From IMG/VR virus record IMGVR_UViG_3300024518_003623, positions 1-23,322 of that record: 23,322 nucleotides of DNA. One strand, given 5' to 3'. This DNA comes from a virus. The translations under genes were made by a program, and so were the position numbers. Positions within the stretch are counted from its first letter, which is position 1. Each line of letters starts with the position of its first letter. The notes below the pieces were generated by a model. That model ran no database searches, had not been told where the DNA came from, and was given only the letters and a program-made list of their open reading frames with translations. Of the stretch, positions 12,355-20,705 are shown in pieces.

Positions 12355-14840
12355 CCCAGGCACTAAAAGCGCAAGGGGTTAACGTTTTCCCATGTGCGCT
12401 GTATTTAGATAATAAAAAAGGCCGGTACGTTAAGCAACCGATCACACCCAAGGACGTGAGTTGGCAGGACGTGGCGCGGCAGCCGCTAGAGTCCCAAGGC
12501 GTGGACTGGTCCAGCATCCAGGCCATAGGCATACCTATCCCCGACGATATTGTCGTTATAGACCTGGACACGTACAAACAGGGGTGTGACCCGGCCCTCC
12601 TGGGCATAGATGAAGCCACCTGGCAGAGGGCACACATACAAAGCACCGTAAGCGGGGGGCAGCACTACGCCTTTCGCCTTCCAGCGTGGACAGTCCGCCA
12701 GGGCTCAGACTTATGCGGGAAGGAGTCCGGCATCGACACGCGAGTCGCCGGCCTAGGTTTTATATGCAGCGGTAGCGGGTACAGCCCCAGCGCCGACGGC
12801 ATGGGGGTCCTAAAACTTGCGTACTCCCAGTCGTTGCCTGTGCTGCCGGAAAACACTCGCGGGTACCTGGAAAACTGCGCACCGACGGCGCCGGTACCCA
12901 CTGAGCTGCCAACAGGCGACAGAGACAGCGACGCTATTAAGGCGGCCCTCGCTTTTATCGACCCCACCGAGCGGGACACCTGGAGAAATACAGGTTTTTC
13001 ATTAAAGCACCACTACCACGACGACGAGGCCACGGGTTACGCCCTATGGGACGCGTGGAGCCGCGGGGACTACTGGGCGGGAGGCAGCCCCCCCACGTAC
13101 GCAGAGGAGACCCAGCCAGGCCAGTGGGCCAGCTTCCAGGCGGTTAAACCAGGCGCGACGATAACCATAGGCTCCCTTTTTCATGCTGCAGTAAAAGCGG
13201 GGTGGGTGCCCCCTGCTAAGTTCGACGTCTCCCAGGCGTTCGGGGACGGCCCCGTTAACGTGGAGGGGTTCCAGGCGCTTAGCGACCGCATACTGGCCGA
13301 AGGCATAAACCCCGTAGCCATGCCGGACCTTATGGCGGCGATACAAAGCTCCGGGCTTAACGAGGTCCAGGTCCTTATCCTCAGAAACCAGCTAAAAGCT
13401 ATGGTTAAAGAGGCGGGCGTGTTGGATAAAACACTCACGCACACCATAGACAAGGCCACGACCCCGCAAGGCACTACGGCGCCGGCCACCCCCGGCCAGT
13501 ACGGCAAAAACCACACGGAAAACGCTGAGGCCTTCCTCCACACGTACTACAGCGGCGGCGGCATTTTAAGAAAAGACGAAGTATTCTACAGGTTCAATGG
13601 CGTGTGCTGGGAAAGCTCCGTCGACGACTCTATTAAGCACCAGGTCGCGAAAGCACTACAACCCAGCCGCCCCAGCGCCGGAACCATAAACGGCACGGCG
13701 GACGTTATTAAAAACCTGGTATACCGTGACGATGTCGACATGTTGAAAAGTCCGGACGGTTTAATCGTTTTTAATAACGGCGTCCTGGACCTTAACACCT
13801 GGACCATGTCGCGGCACGACCGCAACTACTTCACCACTAAAGCAGTACCCTACGACTACAACCCCATAGCCCAGGCACCTACGTGGCTAAATTTCTTAAA
13901 TGAGATTTTTGAGGGGGACCCGGAGCGCATAGCATTGCTGCAGGAGTGGCTAGGGTACATGGTAAGCCCGTCCTACGAGTACCAAAAAATTATGTTATTA
14001 CTCGGCCCGCAGCGGTGCGGGAAAGGGACTATAGGCTCCATACTCGCGGACCTGGTGGGGGACTTAAATTACACCGGCGCCAGCTTGCGCAGTTTTTGCG
14101 CGGAGGACTTCCTGGAGAGTTGCATGCACAAAACCGTAGCTTTTAGCGGCGACACTGCGAAAAACGTAAGCCGGTCGGAAGTGGACGCCGTTATCGAAAC
14201 GATTAAAAAAGTTAGTGGTAACGACGCCGTCGACTTTAAACGGAAGTATAAAGGGCGTATGACTTGCAAGCTGCCCACGCGCATAACCCTGGCCGCTAAC
14301 CATATCCCCCGCCTTTTTGACGACTCCGACGCGCTGAGCGGCAGGCTTTTAGTCCTGCCTTTTAACGTCTCATTTTTTGGGCGAGAGGACCCGTCGCTCC
14401 TTAGCCGCCTAAGGGCGGAGCTGTCCGGGATAGCTACCTGGGCCCTGGTGGGGTTGGACAGGTTAAAAACTGCGGGCCGTTTTACTGAGCCGGCGGAGAG
14501 TAAAAAAGAACACGACTTTATCGCTGAGTCATATAGCCCGCTCCGTGCATTTATAGGGGACGTGTGCGCGCTTACTGGAGACAAAGCCGACCGCGTAGAG
14601 TGTGAGGACGTCTACCAGGCATATCACGCCTGGGCGGTCACGCGGGGAGAGGACCACATCCTCAACCGTAAAACATTCGTGTCTAGTTTCAAAGACACCA
14701 CACGCGGGAAAGGCCCCACATACGGGGCCCACCGCATGGAGGGCCACGACAAGCCGGTCCGGGGTTTTACCGGGCTACGCATAGGAAAAGTAGAAAGCTT
14801 GATAGAAAAGGCTTTTAGGCCGGAGGTAGTTAAGCCATGA
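12345..14840 (+). CDS. Primase-polymerase / D5-type helicase fusion
   Basis: An 831-residue replicative primase-helicase. Residues 1-190 are an archaeo-eukaryotic-type prim-pol domain: VVIDLDTYK carries the DxD metal ligands (D73, D75), and SGGQHYAF (H107) and GIDTRVAGLGFICSG are the other active-site strands. Residues 195-270 (DPTERDTWRNTGFSLKHHY) are a PriCT-2-like linker. The C-terminal half is a D5_N/SF3-type ATPase with Walker A GPQRCGKGT near residue 553, and TRITLAANHIPRLFDDSDA followed by LSGRLLVLPF near residues 645-670, typical of the P4-primase family. Together they open DNA and lay primers. The ribosome-binding site is AAGGAAAAC and the gene overlaps the HTH gene by 10 nt. Confidence 0.93.
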   Translation: MQLAQALKAQGVNVFPCALYLDNKKGRYVKQPITPKDVSWQDVARQPLESQGVDWSSIQAIGIPIPDDIVVIDLDTYKQGCDPALLGIDEATWQRAHIQSTVSGGQHYAFRLPAWTVRQGSDLCGKESGIDTRVAGLGFICSGSGYSPSADGMGVLKLAYSQSLPVLPENTRGYLENCAPTAPVPTELPTGDRDSDAIKAALAFIDPTERDTWRNTGFSLKHHYHDDEATGYALWDAWSRGDYWAGGSPPTYAEETQPGQWASFQAVKPGATITIGSLFHAAVKAGWVPPAKFDVSQAFGDGPVNVEGFQALSDRILAEGINPVAMPDLMAAIQSSGLNEVQVLILRNQLKAMVKEAGVLDKTLTHTIDKATTPQGTTAPATPGQYGKNHTENAEAFLHTYYSGGGILRKDEVFYRFNGVCWESSVDDSIKHQVAKALQPSRPSAGTINGTADVIKNLVYRDDVDMLKSPDGLIVFNNGVLDLNTWTMSRHDRNYFTTKAVPYDYNPIAQAPTWLNFLNEIFEGDPERIALLQEWLGYMVSPSYEYQKIMLLLGPQRCGKGTIGSILADLVGDLNYTGASLRSFCAEDFLESCMHKTVAFSGDTAKNVSRSEVDAVIETIKKVSGNDAVDFKRKYKGRMTCKLPTRITLAANHIPRLFDDSDALSGRLLVLPFNVSFFGREDPSLLSRLRAELSGIATWALVGLDRLKTAGRFTEPAESKKEHDFIAESYSPLRAFIGDVCALTGDKADRVECEDVYQAYHAWAVTRGEDHILNRKTFVSSFKDTTRGKGPTYGAHRMEGHDKPVRGFTGLRIGKVESLIEKAFRPEVVKP

Positions 14841-15127
14841 ACGAAATGGGCAGAGCGGAGGCGGACGCAATAGCCGCCGAGATACAAGCGAGCAGAGACA
14901 AAAAACAAAAACGCAAAAAGGAGGCCGATATGGCTAGCGAATCCGAAAGAAACCGACGTTTAAAGCGTCAACTGGCCGGTATGTCCACCCGCCTGGCTTT
15001 CTCAGAGGGCAAACTGGAGCGCGTAGTCGCGGCCACTAAAGAGACGGTACTGCTAACACTGTCCGGGGACGCCCTGGTCCTCGCGGAGGAAGTTAAGCAA
15101 ATCGCCGAGGAGGAGCTGGAGCTATGA
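14837..15127 (+). CDS. Unknown helical charged protein
   Basis: A 96-residue protein, ATGA-coupled to the primase, with a GGAGG ribosome-binding site. It is almost entirely helical and highly charged: IAAEIQASRDKKQKRKKEAD, a basic RRLKRQ stretch, then SEGKLERVVAATKETVLL and an acidic VKQIAEEELEL end. It could be a coiled-coil accessory of the primase-helicase. No family is recognised. Confidence 0.65.
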   Translation: MNEMGRAEADAIAAEIQASRDKKQKRKKEADMASESERNRRLKRQLAGMSTRLAFSEGKLERVVAATKETVLLTLSGDALVLAEEVKQIAEEELEL

Positions 15128-15378
15128 AGTTTATCTGCCCGGCCCCACACGCCCCCCTCGCCCCCCGGCCCACCATCGCGCGCCGTACCCTACGGGTAGA
15201 GTCGCGCCGGCTGCCGGCCAAACGCAAGCGCCTGGGGGCTGCTAAAGGCTTCCAGGGTTTTAAGCCTGTCCAGTGGGTGGGCCGCGACTGGTGGTACTAC
15301 GAGCAGGGCGTTATTGTGACCCACCCCCTAACGGCTGCAAAAATAGAAAAACAACGAAAGGAGAGAGAAAGTGCGTAA
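15124..15378 (+). CDS. Unknown basic protein
   Basis: An 84-residue protein, ATGA-coupled to its neighbour, with a GGAGGAGCTGGAG region upstream. It is very basic and Pro-rich at the start (CPAPHAPLAPRPTIARRTLR), then KGFQGFKPVQWVGRDWWYYE, an aromatic compact core, and a basic helix AKIEKQRKERE. Charge suggests nucleic-acid contact, which is inference. No family is recognised. Confidence 0.6.
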   Translation: MKFICPAPHAPLAPRPTIARRTLRVESRRLPAKRKRLGAAKGFQGFKPVQWVGRDWWYYEQGVIVTHPLTAAKIEKQRKERESA

Positions 15379-15643
15379 ATTTTTTAAAACAATTAAGGCC
15401 ACCACGTTGCACGACGTAGTAGCTATCGCCGCCACACACGACGAAACGGGCGCCCCGACTATACAGTTATATTTCCAGCCGGAGGGCCTGGACGTTTGTA
15501 GCATCGTTTTATCATACTCCGACACCGACAAGGGCGGGGCGGCCCGCGACAGGTTCCTGGAATCCCTAAACCCGGAGAGTGTTACTAAAATAATCGCGCC
15601 GGCGCTTGCCCTGGCTTCGGGCGTAATCGGGGGCGAGTCGTGA
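15371..15643 (+). CDS. Unknown small alpha/beta protein
   Basis: A 90-residue protein starting at GTG 15371, chosen because AAGGAG lies 8 nt upstream. It overlaps the previous gene by 8 nt. It shows strands APTIQLYFQP and DVCSIVLSY, then a C-terminal helical stretch ESVTKIIAPALALASGVIG that is hydrophobic enough to be a buried helix or a short membrane segment. No family is recognised. Confidence 0.6.
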   Translation: MRKFFKTIKATTLHDVVAIAATHDETGAPTIQLYFQPEGLDVCSIVLSYSDTDKGGAARDRFLESLNPESVTKIIAPALALASGVIGGES

Positions 15644-16005
15644 ATTTAGACATGGAGAAAGCCCTTACAGCGTTGGGCGCCACGGGTACCCTAGACGGGC
15701 TCAGCATTGAAGGCAACAGCTACAAAATAACCCAGCTCCTCGCGCTGCGGGAGCACCTACTAAACGCCGTGCAGGATGTCCAGTCGTACGACGTCGGCAG
15801 CCTCCCGGGCCCCTCGGATTTAAGCCTGGCGGAGTTGGTCCGCGCGTGGGGGTTTAGCAGTATTAGCGAAGTCTCCGCCCTGGTGGGTGGGGACCTCAGC
15901 CATAGGAGCCTCAACAATTGGCACAACGGTAAGCGGCAGCGGCACGACCTGCTAGTTATGGTTTTGATAGGGGCTAGGATAAAAAAGCGCGGCGGGGTAA
16001 CATAG
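15640..16005 (+). CDS. HTH-containing protein, possible phage regulator
   Basis: A 121-residue protein starting at GTG 15640 (GTGA overlap with the previous stop). An in-frame ATG at 15652 is an alternative. Residues 1-60 are helical, including YKITQLLALREHLLNAVQDV. Residues 65-115 (LAELVRAWGFSSISEVSALV, then SLNNWHNGKRQRHDLLVMVL) look like a Cro/C1-type helix-turn-helix in which HRSLNNWHNGKR would be the recognition helix. Its last-in-operon place just before a strong terminator fits a late-acting repressor or activator of this region, but its target is unknown. Confidence 0.7.
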   Translation: MNLDMEKALTALGATGTLDGLSIEGNSYKITQLLALREHLLNAVQDVQSYDVGSLPGPSDLSLAELVRAWGFSSISEVSALVGGDLSHRSLNNWHNGKRQRHDLLVMVLIGARIKKRGGVT

Positions 16006-16027
16006 GGGGAATTAACCCCCTTTTTTT
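16004..16027 (+). terminator. Rho-independent terminator ending the early operon
   Basis: A perfect stem AGGGGG / CCCCCT with a 6-nt AATTAA loop, followed by T7 (16021-16027). The stop codon TAG of the upstream gene forms the first bases of the stem. It separates the replication genes from the virion-like plus-strand cassette, whose ribosome-binding site starts right after the T-run. Confidence 0.9.
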
Positions 16028-16040
16028 GGAGCTTTTAAAA

Positions 16041-17249
16041 ATGATTTTTTCTAGTATTATCGGCCGGCTGGGCAAATTTAAGACACTAAAGAAAACGGGA
16101 GCGGCCGCAGGGGCGGACGACGTCCTCAACGTTTCGGACATGAGCTGGACCCCTGGGACTATCGCCGACGTTCTAACGGTTGGCGACGGTATTACCGACG
16201 CGGAGGTTACGCCCACCCCGTCGGGCGTAGAGGTCACACTCGACACCTCGGCGCCGATAGGCTCCGAGTTCTTTGCCTTCGCCTCCCCGCCCTTGGATTT
16301 TGCCGGCGCTGCACCGCCTGACGGCGCCCTCTACTTTAAAGTGGTTAGTACGTCCGCCGTGCCTAGCACTGGCGACGGTATTACCGTCATAGCGTACGAC
16401 GACCCCCTGGCGCCAAACTTCGGGGCAGAGCTGGTGTCCTTCACGCTGGAGGGGGGCGCGTGGACCATGCGGAGCATTACCGGCGGTACCCTGCGGACTT
16501 TCACAACCCCCGAGCTTTTATCCACCGTATTTGCTGTCGGCACTAGCCGCGCCGGCGGGACGGACCTTACTGTCTCAGTATACACGTCCCCCGTGGAGGT
16601 ATTCCCCGCCACGGCAAGCATTACCCCCGGCACGGTCCCCCGTTCGTTTTTGGGGCTGTACGTCGGCCCGTCCGCAGACAACAGGGGCGTAGCGGTCCAG
16701 CAACTAACAACCCCGCCCGTGATATACGCAGGGCTACAACCCTACGCCACCGGCGCCAGCGCCTCCCTGGACCCTGCCAGCTACCCCCCAAACAGGGCGG
16801 GGCGAACATACACCATACGGGGCCTAGCAGAGCCCCCCTCGACGGTACTGTCCGCCCTGGGCCCTGTGTCCGACGGCATGAGCATGGGCTTTGACCTGCT
16901 CGGGGAGCCGGCCGGGGTGTCATTGCCCAGCCTCTACGCCACGGGGGTCACGTACACCGCAAGCCACACGCTAGTCCCCGAGGACCACGGCAAAACTGTC
17001 CGCATGGACGTGGCGGGCTCCGAAAGTGTAACATTGCCCGCAGGTCTGCCGCCGGGTTTCCGCTGCCGTGTCGCCCTGGTCGGCCCTGGTGGAGCTAATT
17101 TTCTCGCCGGCAACGGCGCAGCGTTCGCAACATGGCCCCCGGGCGCCACGGCGATCTCCGAGCGGTATCTCTTTGCGGACGTCCTACTCGCAGACGCTGC
17201 GGGTAATGTTTTCGCAGTACAAGGGGCGTTAGCCCTGCCGGCTATTTAG
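16041..17249 (+). CDS. Probable virion appendage or tail-fibre-like protein
   Basis: A 402-residue protein. ATG at 16041 is chosen because GGAG lies 9 nt upstream. A TTG at 16026 is in frame but would sit in the terminator T-run. After a short basic start (MIFSSIIGRLGKFKTLKKTG), it is almost entirely beta-rich and low in charge, with Gly/Pro/Ser/Thr-rich turns. The C-terminal region TYTASHTLVPEDHGKTVRMD, then ESVTLPAG and CRVALVGPGGANFLAGNG resembles the small C-terminal domains of phage fibres (a leading D.GK.V, SVTLP, and G.GG..F.AG pattern). A fibre, spike or head-appendage role is likely but not proven. Confidence 0.7.
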   Translation: MIFSSIIGRLGKFKTLKKTGAAAGADDVLNVSDMSWTPGTIADVLTVGDGITDAEVTPTPSGVEVTLDTSAPIGSEFFAFASPPLDFAGAAPPDGALYFKVVSTSAVPSTGDGITVIAYDDPLAPNFGAELVSFTLEGGAWTMRSITGGTLRTFTTPELLSTVFAVGTSRAGGTDLTVSVYTSPVEVFPATASITPGTVPRSFLGLYVGPSADNRGVAVQQLTTPPVIYAGLQPYATGASASLDPASYPPNRAGRTYTIRGLAEPPSTVLSALGPVSDGMSMGFDLLGEPAGVSLPSLYATGVTYTASHTLVPEDHGKTVRMDVAGSESVTLPAGLPPGFRCRVALVGPGGANFLAGNGAAFATWPPGATAISERYLFADVLLADAAGNVFAVQGALALPAI

Positions 17250-17317
17250 AGGCTAACCTCGGCAGCCAGGTAAGTATCACCCTACAAAACACCGCAACCT
17301 AGAAAAAGGAGCACACC

Positions 17318-17662
17318 ATGCAAAACGTACTAACAATATCGGCAACAGCGACCCCCGTGTCTACTGAGCCCGTCGCAGGGGCCGGCAACTATGCGGCATA
17401 CTTCGACTTCTCTGCGATGCAAGCCGGCGACGCTATAGCCTTCGAGCAGCTTGTCGACATCGTGGGGACGGTGTCGCCTAAGGTAGTGAACTCCGCCGAG
17501 TTTACGGCCGAGGACCTGGCCCTGGCGTCCGAGCAAGGCGCGCTAGCCGTGCCGGTAACGCTAGAAGCTGGGCAAGTGCTGGGGTTTTCGCTCAGCCTCA
17601 GCGCCGGCACGGCGCCCCTGGAGGTGCCCTACCGTATAACAAACATACAGACGGGGGCCTAG
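17318..17662 (+). CDS. Unknown probable virion protein
   Basis: A 114-residue protein with a strong AAGGAG ribosome-binding site. It is beta-rich and low in basic residues (MQNVLTISATATPVSTEPVA, AIAFEQLVDIV, VVNSAEFTAEDLALASEQGA, PVTLEAGQVLGFSLSLSAG, EVPYRITNIQTG). The alternating pattern suggests an Ig- or jelly-roll-like fold. It sits between two other virion-like genes. No named family is recognised. Confidence 0.65.
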   Translation: MQNVLTISATATPVSTEPVAGAGNYAAYFDFSAMQAGDAIAFEQLVDIVGTVSPKVVNSAEFTAEDLALASEQGALAVPVTLEAGQVLGFSLSLSAGTAPLEVPYRITNIQTGA

Positions 17663-17663
17663 C

Positions 17664-17831
17664 ATGCTTACGTGGTTCCTCTCCCTTTTTGTCGGAGCGG
17701 GCGGCCCGGTGGACGTGGGCTGTGCGCCCATGTTGGAGGCGCCTATCGACCTGGATGCTATGCTGCTAGAATGCCCCATAGACAAAGACGCAATATTATT
17801 GGAGGCTAAACTATGCCCATGCGAAAATTAA
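17664..17831 (+). CDS. Small acidic protein with Leu/Cys-rich pattern
   Basis: A 55-residue frame that exactly fills the gap between the neighbouring genes and overlaps the next by 19 nt. The N-terminus MLTWFLSLFVGAGG is hydrophobic (possible short membrane segment or signal), followed by an imperfect internal repeat, MLEAPIDLDAMLLECPIDKD and AILLEAKLC, i.e. LLE-PID-D units. The ribosome-binding site is weak (GGGGGCC), so it is probably translated by coupling. No family is recognised. Confidence 0.5.
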   Translation: MLTWFLSLFVGAGGPVDVGCAPMLEAPIDLDAMLLECPIDKDAILLEAKLCPCEN

Positions 17832-18142
17832 AACTAAATGAGTACGGGCGGGTGCTGTATTTTAACGCCGGCGTGGACATTAGCCAGGCGACAGAGTACA
17901 CGCTGCAATTCACTAAACCCGACGGCGCCACCACCTACGAGGTGGGCGCGCTAGGACTCGTGGACATAACGGGAAAAAACATAGAATGCGAGGCCGTCAC
18001 GTACTTGGCGGGGCAATACGCCGAGTTTACAATCCCCGAGGGCCTGCTGGACGTGGCGGGGCGCTGGTCGTATGTGCTGCACGCCCCTACGCCTAGCGTG
18101 AGCGTGCCCAGCGCGTGCGGCAGCTTTCAAGTAACATGCTAG
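17813..18142 (+). CDS. Ig-like / BppU-like small tail protein candidate
   Basis: A 109-residue protein starting at ATG 17813 (GGAGG upstream). A second in-frame ATG at 17819 is possible. RVLYFNAGVDISQATEYTLQ, FTKPDGATTYEVG, TYLAGQYAEFTIPEGLLDVA, and GRWSYVLHAP match the common phage pattern of a beta-sandwich with an initial DIS.A..YTL.F.KPDG and a later D.AG.W.Y. This pattern is seen in baseplate/tail-tip adaptor proteins. Its stop TAG and that of the opposing gene share a CTAG palindrome. The role is inferred. Confidence 0.65.
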   Translation: MPMRKLKLNEYGRVLYFNAGVDISQATEYTLQFTKPDGATTYEVGALGLVDITGKNIECEAVTYLAGQYAEFTIPEGLLDVAGRWSYVLHAPTPSVSVPSACGSFQVTC

Positions 18143-18441
18143 AGCTCCATTTTTGCCAGGGTGCGTACTTCCAAGCTCAGCCCCAAGGCGGCCGGGTCCC
18201 GCAGCGCTATGCCCTGCGCTATAACTTTTAAGTTTTTGGTCTCAACGGCCCGCGCCATTATGCTCTCCCGCAGGGCCTGCATGTTGCCGACGTGGTGCTG
18301 GACATTAGGGCCGCCGATGTCTAACTCGCCGGCGATCATGTCGCGCGTCACCCTGGCATATCCGACCTCCTCAGCCAACCCCAGGGCCGTGTCGATAATT
18401 TGCCGGCGGCGTACTTCCCCGCTAATTCTCTTAGTTTTCAA
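18139..18441 (-). CDS. Mini TetR-like regulator (DNA-binding domain only)
   Basis: A 100-residue protein. ISGEVRRRQIIDTALGLAEE, GYARVTRDMIAGELDIGGPN, VQHHVGNMQALRESIM is the TetR N-terminal helix-turn-helix with its flanking helices (residues 8-62). Normal TetR proteins are about 200 residues with a C-terminal ligand-binding and dimer domain. Here only about 38 residues follow, so there is no room for ligand sensing. The start is TTG at 18441, supported by a GGGAGGG ribosome-binding site about 8 nt upstream. There is no ATG before residue 35. It overlaps the upstream nuclease gene by 11 nt. Likely a phage regulator. A natural but untested target is the palindromes at 20705 and 10509. Confidence 0.75.
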   Translation of the reverse strand: MKTKRISGEVRRRQIIDTALGLAEEVGYARVTRDMIAGELDIGGPNVQHHVGNMQALRESIMARAVETKNLKVIAQGIALRDPAALGLSLEVRTLAKMEL

Positions 18442-18928
18442 GGCTTAACCCTCCCGTCGTAAAGCAGCCGAAGCCGCCTATTTTATTTATTAATGCTAGC
18501 CAAGCAGCCTGCCCAGCCTCGCGTCCTTTGCCGGTATACGTCCAGCCCGGCGCCTTCATTTCTACGCTACCAAACTGTGCCAGCGTCGTGCCCACCATGT
18601 CCGGGGTTATCGTTCGCGGTATAGCCAGGATTAAATCGGAGCTTTTTATCTGCTTATTCAGCCGGCTAGAGTCGTTAGCTAAACCGTAGCGGACAGGCTG
18701 CTGGGGCGTCCCGCAGTCGGGGCACTTCGCCGGCGTGGCCCCCACATTGTTGCGCCAGGAAAAGGCGCCGGCGCGGGCGATGTCTAGGCGTGTTTGTTGC
18801 TGGGCCCAGGCTTCCGACTTGCCTGCGCTGCCTTCACCCACCACACACGCGGGGGCTATGACCATTTCTAACGCCCTGGCCGCCTCCGGGTATTGTGCCG
18901 CCCAGTAATCGTATGTGTAATCTGTCAT
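18431..18928 (-). CDS. VRR-NUC-type nuclease (PD-(D/E)XK)
   Basis: A 165-residue protein. The core SWRNNVGAT, VRYGLANDSSRLNKQIKSSD, LILAIPRTITPDMVGTTLAQ, FGSVEMKAPGWTYTGKG, GQAAWLALINKIGGFGCF matches phage VRR-NUC nucleases, with D in SSDLI, E and K in SVEMKAPGW as metal and catalytic residues and the final Gln (GQAAW). CPDCG (one CxxC pair) near residue 69 could bind a structural zinc with other residues. VRR-NUC enzymes act on branched DNA such as Holliday junctions. ATGA overlap with the helicase supports a joint processing role. The N-terminal 55 residues are unassigned. Confidence 0.85.
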   Translation of the reverse strand: MTDYTYDYWAAQYPEAARALEMVIAPACVVGEGSAGKSEAWAQQQTRLDIARAGAFSWRNNVGATPAKCPDCGTPQQPVRYGLANDSSRLNKQIKSSDLILAIPRTITPDMVGTTLAQFGSVEMKAPGWTYTGKGREAGQAAWLALINKIGGFGCFTTGGLSLEN

Positions 18929-20652
18929 GCTGCTAAGTCCTTGTCATATCCGCGCGTTATGCGCTCGATCAGTGCGTTTGTGTCTTTCTCATTTAGCTTG
19001 AAAGCGTTGCCGATGTCCACGCCGAAGCGGTAAAAGAAGCGCTTGTGTATTTCTGCCATATCACGCCCGAGGCCTTTGTCCTGGGCGCCCACCCACCACT
19101 CCACCATCCCCCGGAGCACTTTGCGCCGATACTTCGCAGCCTCGTGCGCGCGGGCCTGGCGGGCTCTCCCGACAGGGGGTACGTTACGTCGAGCCATGTC
19201 TGCGGCGAATTCCTCCGCGCCCATGTCGGCGGCCGCTATTTCCTGGAAAAGCGCGTCCATTGCCTCGACGTCTAAGTCGAAAAGGTTCCCGGCGACTTTT
19301 TCAGGGCTGGCGCGGCTTTCTGGGGCTGGGGCTGGCTCGCCGCAGTAAGGACACGCCGCGAGTACTTTCTCGTAAGGCTGGGTACATTTACCGCAGACGT
19401 GCATAGGTAGCGTGTCCCGAGGACCGGCGCGGGTGCCTTTTTCCCTGCTTGATAGTTTCCAGGCCCTCGGCCAGTGGGGCATCCCGTGGCGCTCCCAGTT
19501 GCGCACCGGGTCTATAACGGTGGCGGCGGGTTTAGGCCCTGCGGCCATAGCCGCCAGCCGCCCGGCCGCCGTCGTTAGGTCATATCCCGCAGCGTAAACA
19601 GGGCGCAGCGCCCTGCCGACCATTTGCAAGTACTTGCCCAGGGACGCGGTAACGCGCGCCAGGATTACCACGTCGACAGCCGGCACGTCAAAACCTTCAT
19701 CAAAAAGATCACAATTTACCAGGACACTGAGGTCGCCGCTTTCGAATTCGTCTATTGTCCTTTCGCGGACACCGTCGTCCGTGTCGCCGCTCAGCGCTGC
19801 GGCTTTCACACCCCGCCGGCTAAACTCCCGGGCTATATCTCGCGCCGTTTCCACGTCATTAGCAAAAACTATAGCCTTGCGGCCCGGTGTAAATTCGAGG
19901 TACTGGTCCACCACGTCGCCGACCAGACTAGACTCGACCACGCGCTTACGCATGGCCTCTGTACTAACTTCCCCACGGGCCGTAAGGGGAATGTCGTCCA
20001 GGTTTAAATCGGTGGAGGGGGCTTTGTAAACGTATTTGCTAAGGTAGCCCTCCCCCATAAGCCAGCGCATTGTCGGCCCTTCGACCATTACCTGGGCGAA
20101 CCCACCCCCTCCCAGCTCCGCACACCCCAGGCCCACACCGTCGGCCCGCTCGGGGGTGGCAGTAACAAAGAGGCGGCGAGCGTTACCTAAAAGCCTTACA
20201 GCACGCCCCCACTGCCCACCCCGGACGTAGTGGTGGCCCTCGTCAAAAACGGCGAGCGTGACCTGGTTAACCCAGGCCATCACGTCCGGCCTATTTGCGG
20301 CCCCCTTACTCGTCAAAGTCTGCGCCGATACGACGCCACAAGGAGCGGCCGGGTCTATATAGCAACGGCCTGACTTTTTTAAGTGCTTGCGGCGGATAAG
20401 GCCCTGGACTTTTTTAGGTGCTACAACCCTGTGCTTTATCCCCAGGGCCGCCAGGCTTAGACTAATTTGCGTTAATATCTCTTTACGGTGGACGACTGCA
20501 GCGCTAGCGCCGTTATGCTCGTTTATAAGCGCCGAGAAAGTGACCGTTTTACCCGCCCCGGTAGGCATCACCCCCAGCACGTCCGTATATCGGGCGAGGG
20601 CAGAATGGAGCCGCCCCTTAACTTCGTCCTGGTAGTGTCTTAATCGTAGCAT
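18925..20652 (-). CDS. SF2 DEAD/DEAH-like helicase with Cys4 zinc motif
   Basis: A 575-residue protein from ATG 20652. TTG at 20682 or ATG at 20667 would add 10 or 5 residues but MLRLRHYQDEV is the usual beginning of this family (Q-motif). Motifs seen: I MPTGAGKT (about residue 30), II FDEGHH (about 136), III TATPER, a second RecA lobe with IVFAND, NCDLFDEGFDVP and motif VI QMVGRALRP. After it, CGKCTQPY and CPYCGE form a CxxC-CxxC zinc motif near residue 430. This architecture (UvrB/RecG-like unwinding, phage replication) often accompanies VRR-NUC, DUF2800 and DUF2815 proteins. It would unwind DNA during replication or recombination. No clean ribosome-binding site is seen. Confidence 0.92.
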   Translation of the reverse strand: MLRLRHYQDEVKGRLHSALARYTDVLGVMPTGAGKTVTFSALINEHNGASAAVVHRKEILTQISLSLAALGIKHRVVAPKKVQGLIRRKHLKKSGRCYIDPAAPCGVVSAQTLTSKGAANRPDVMAWVNQVTLAVFDEGHHYVRGGQWGRAVRLLGNARRLFVTATPERADGVGLGCAELGGGGFAQVMVEGPTMRWLMGEGYLSKYVYKAPSTDLNLDDIPLTARGEVSTEAMRKRVVESSLVGDVVDQYLEFTPGRKAIVFANDVETARDIAREFSRRGVKAAALSGDTDDGVRERTIDEFESGDLSVLVNCDLFDEGFDVPAVDVVILARVTASLGKYLQMVGRALRPVYAAGYDLTTAAGRLAAMAAGPKPAATVIDPVRNWERHGMPHWPRAWKLSSREKGTRAGPRDTLPMHVCGKCTQPYEKVLAACPYCGEPAPAPESRASPEKVAGNLFDLDVEAMDALFQEIAAADMGAEEFAADMARRNVPPVGRARQARAHEAAKYRRKVLRGMVEWWVGAQDKGLGRDMAEIHKRFFYRFGVDIGNAFKLNEKDTNALIERITRGYDKDLAA

Positions 20653-20675
20653 GCAAATATTTCTCATTTTATTTG

Positions 20676-20705
20676 TTGACAATGCCGGAGGATGTTAACT
20701 ATAGT
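20676..20705 (+). promoter_or_regulatory. Strong sigma70-like promoter for the rightward gene set
   Basis: TTGACA (20676-20681), then TATAGT (20700-20705) at 18 nt, or CTATAG at 17 nt. The start site would be near 20711, about 33 nt before the ATG of the first gene (ribosome-binding site AGGAG). Confidence 0.6.

Noticed and set aside
20653-20682. Upstream helicase starts at TTG 20682 and ATG 20667
   Set aside because: No ribosome-binding site; the added residues are not typical of the family and would shorten the leader of the likely promoter to almost nothing.
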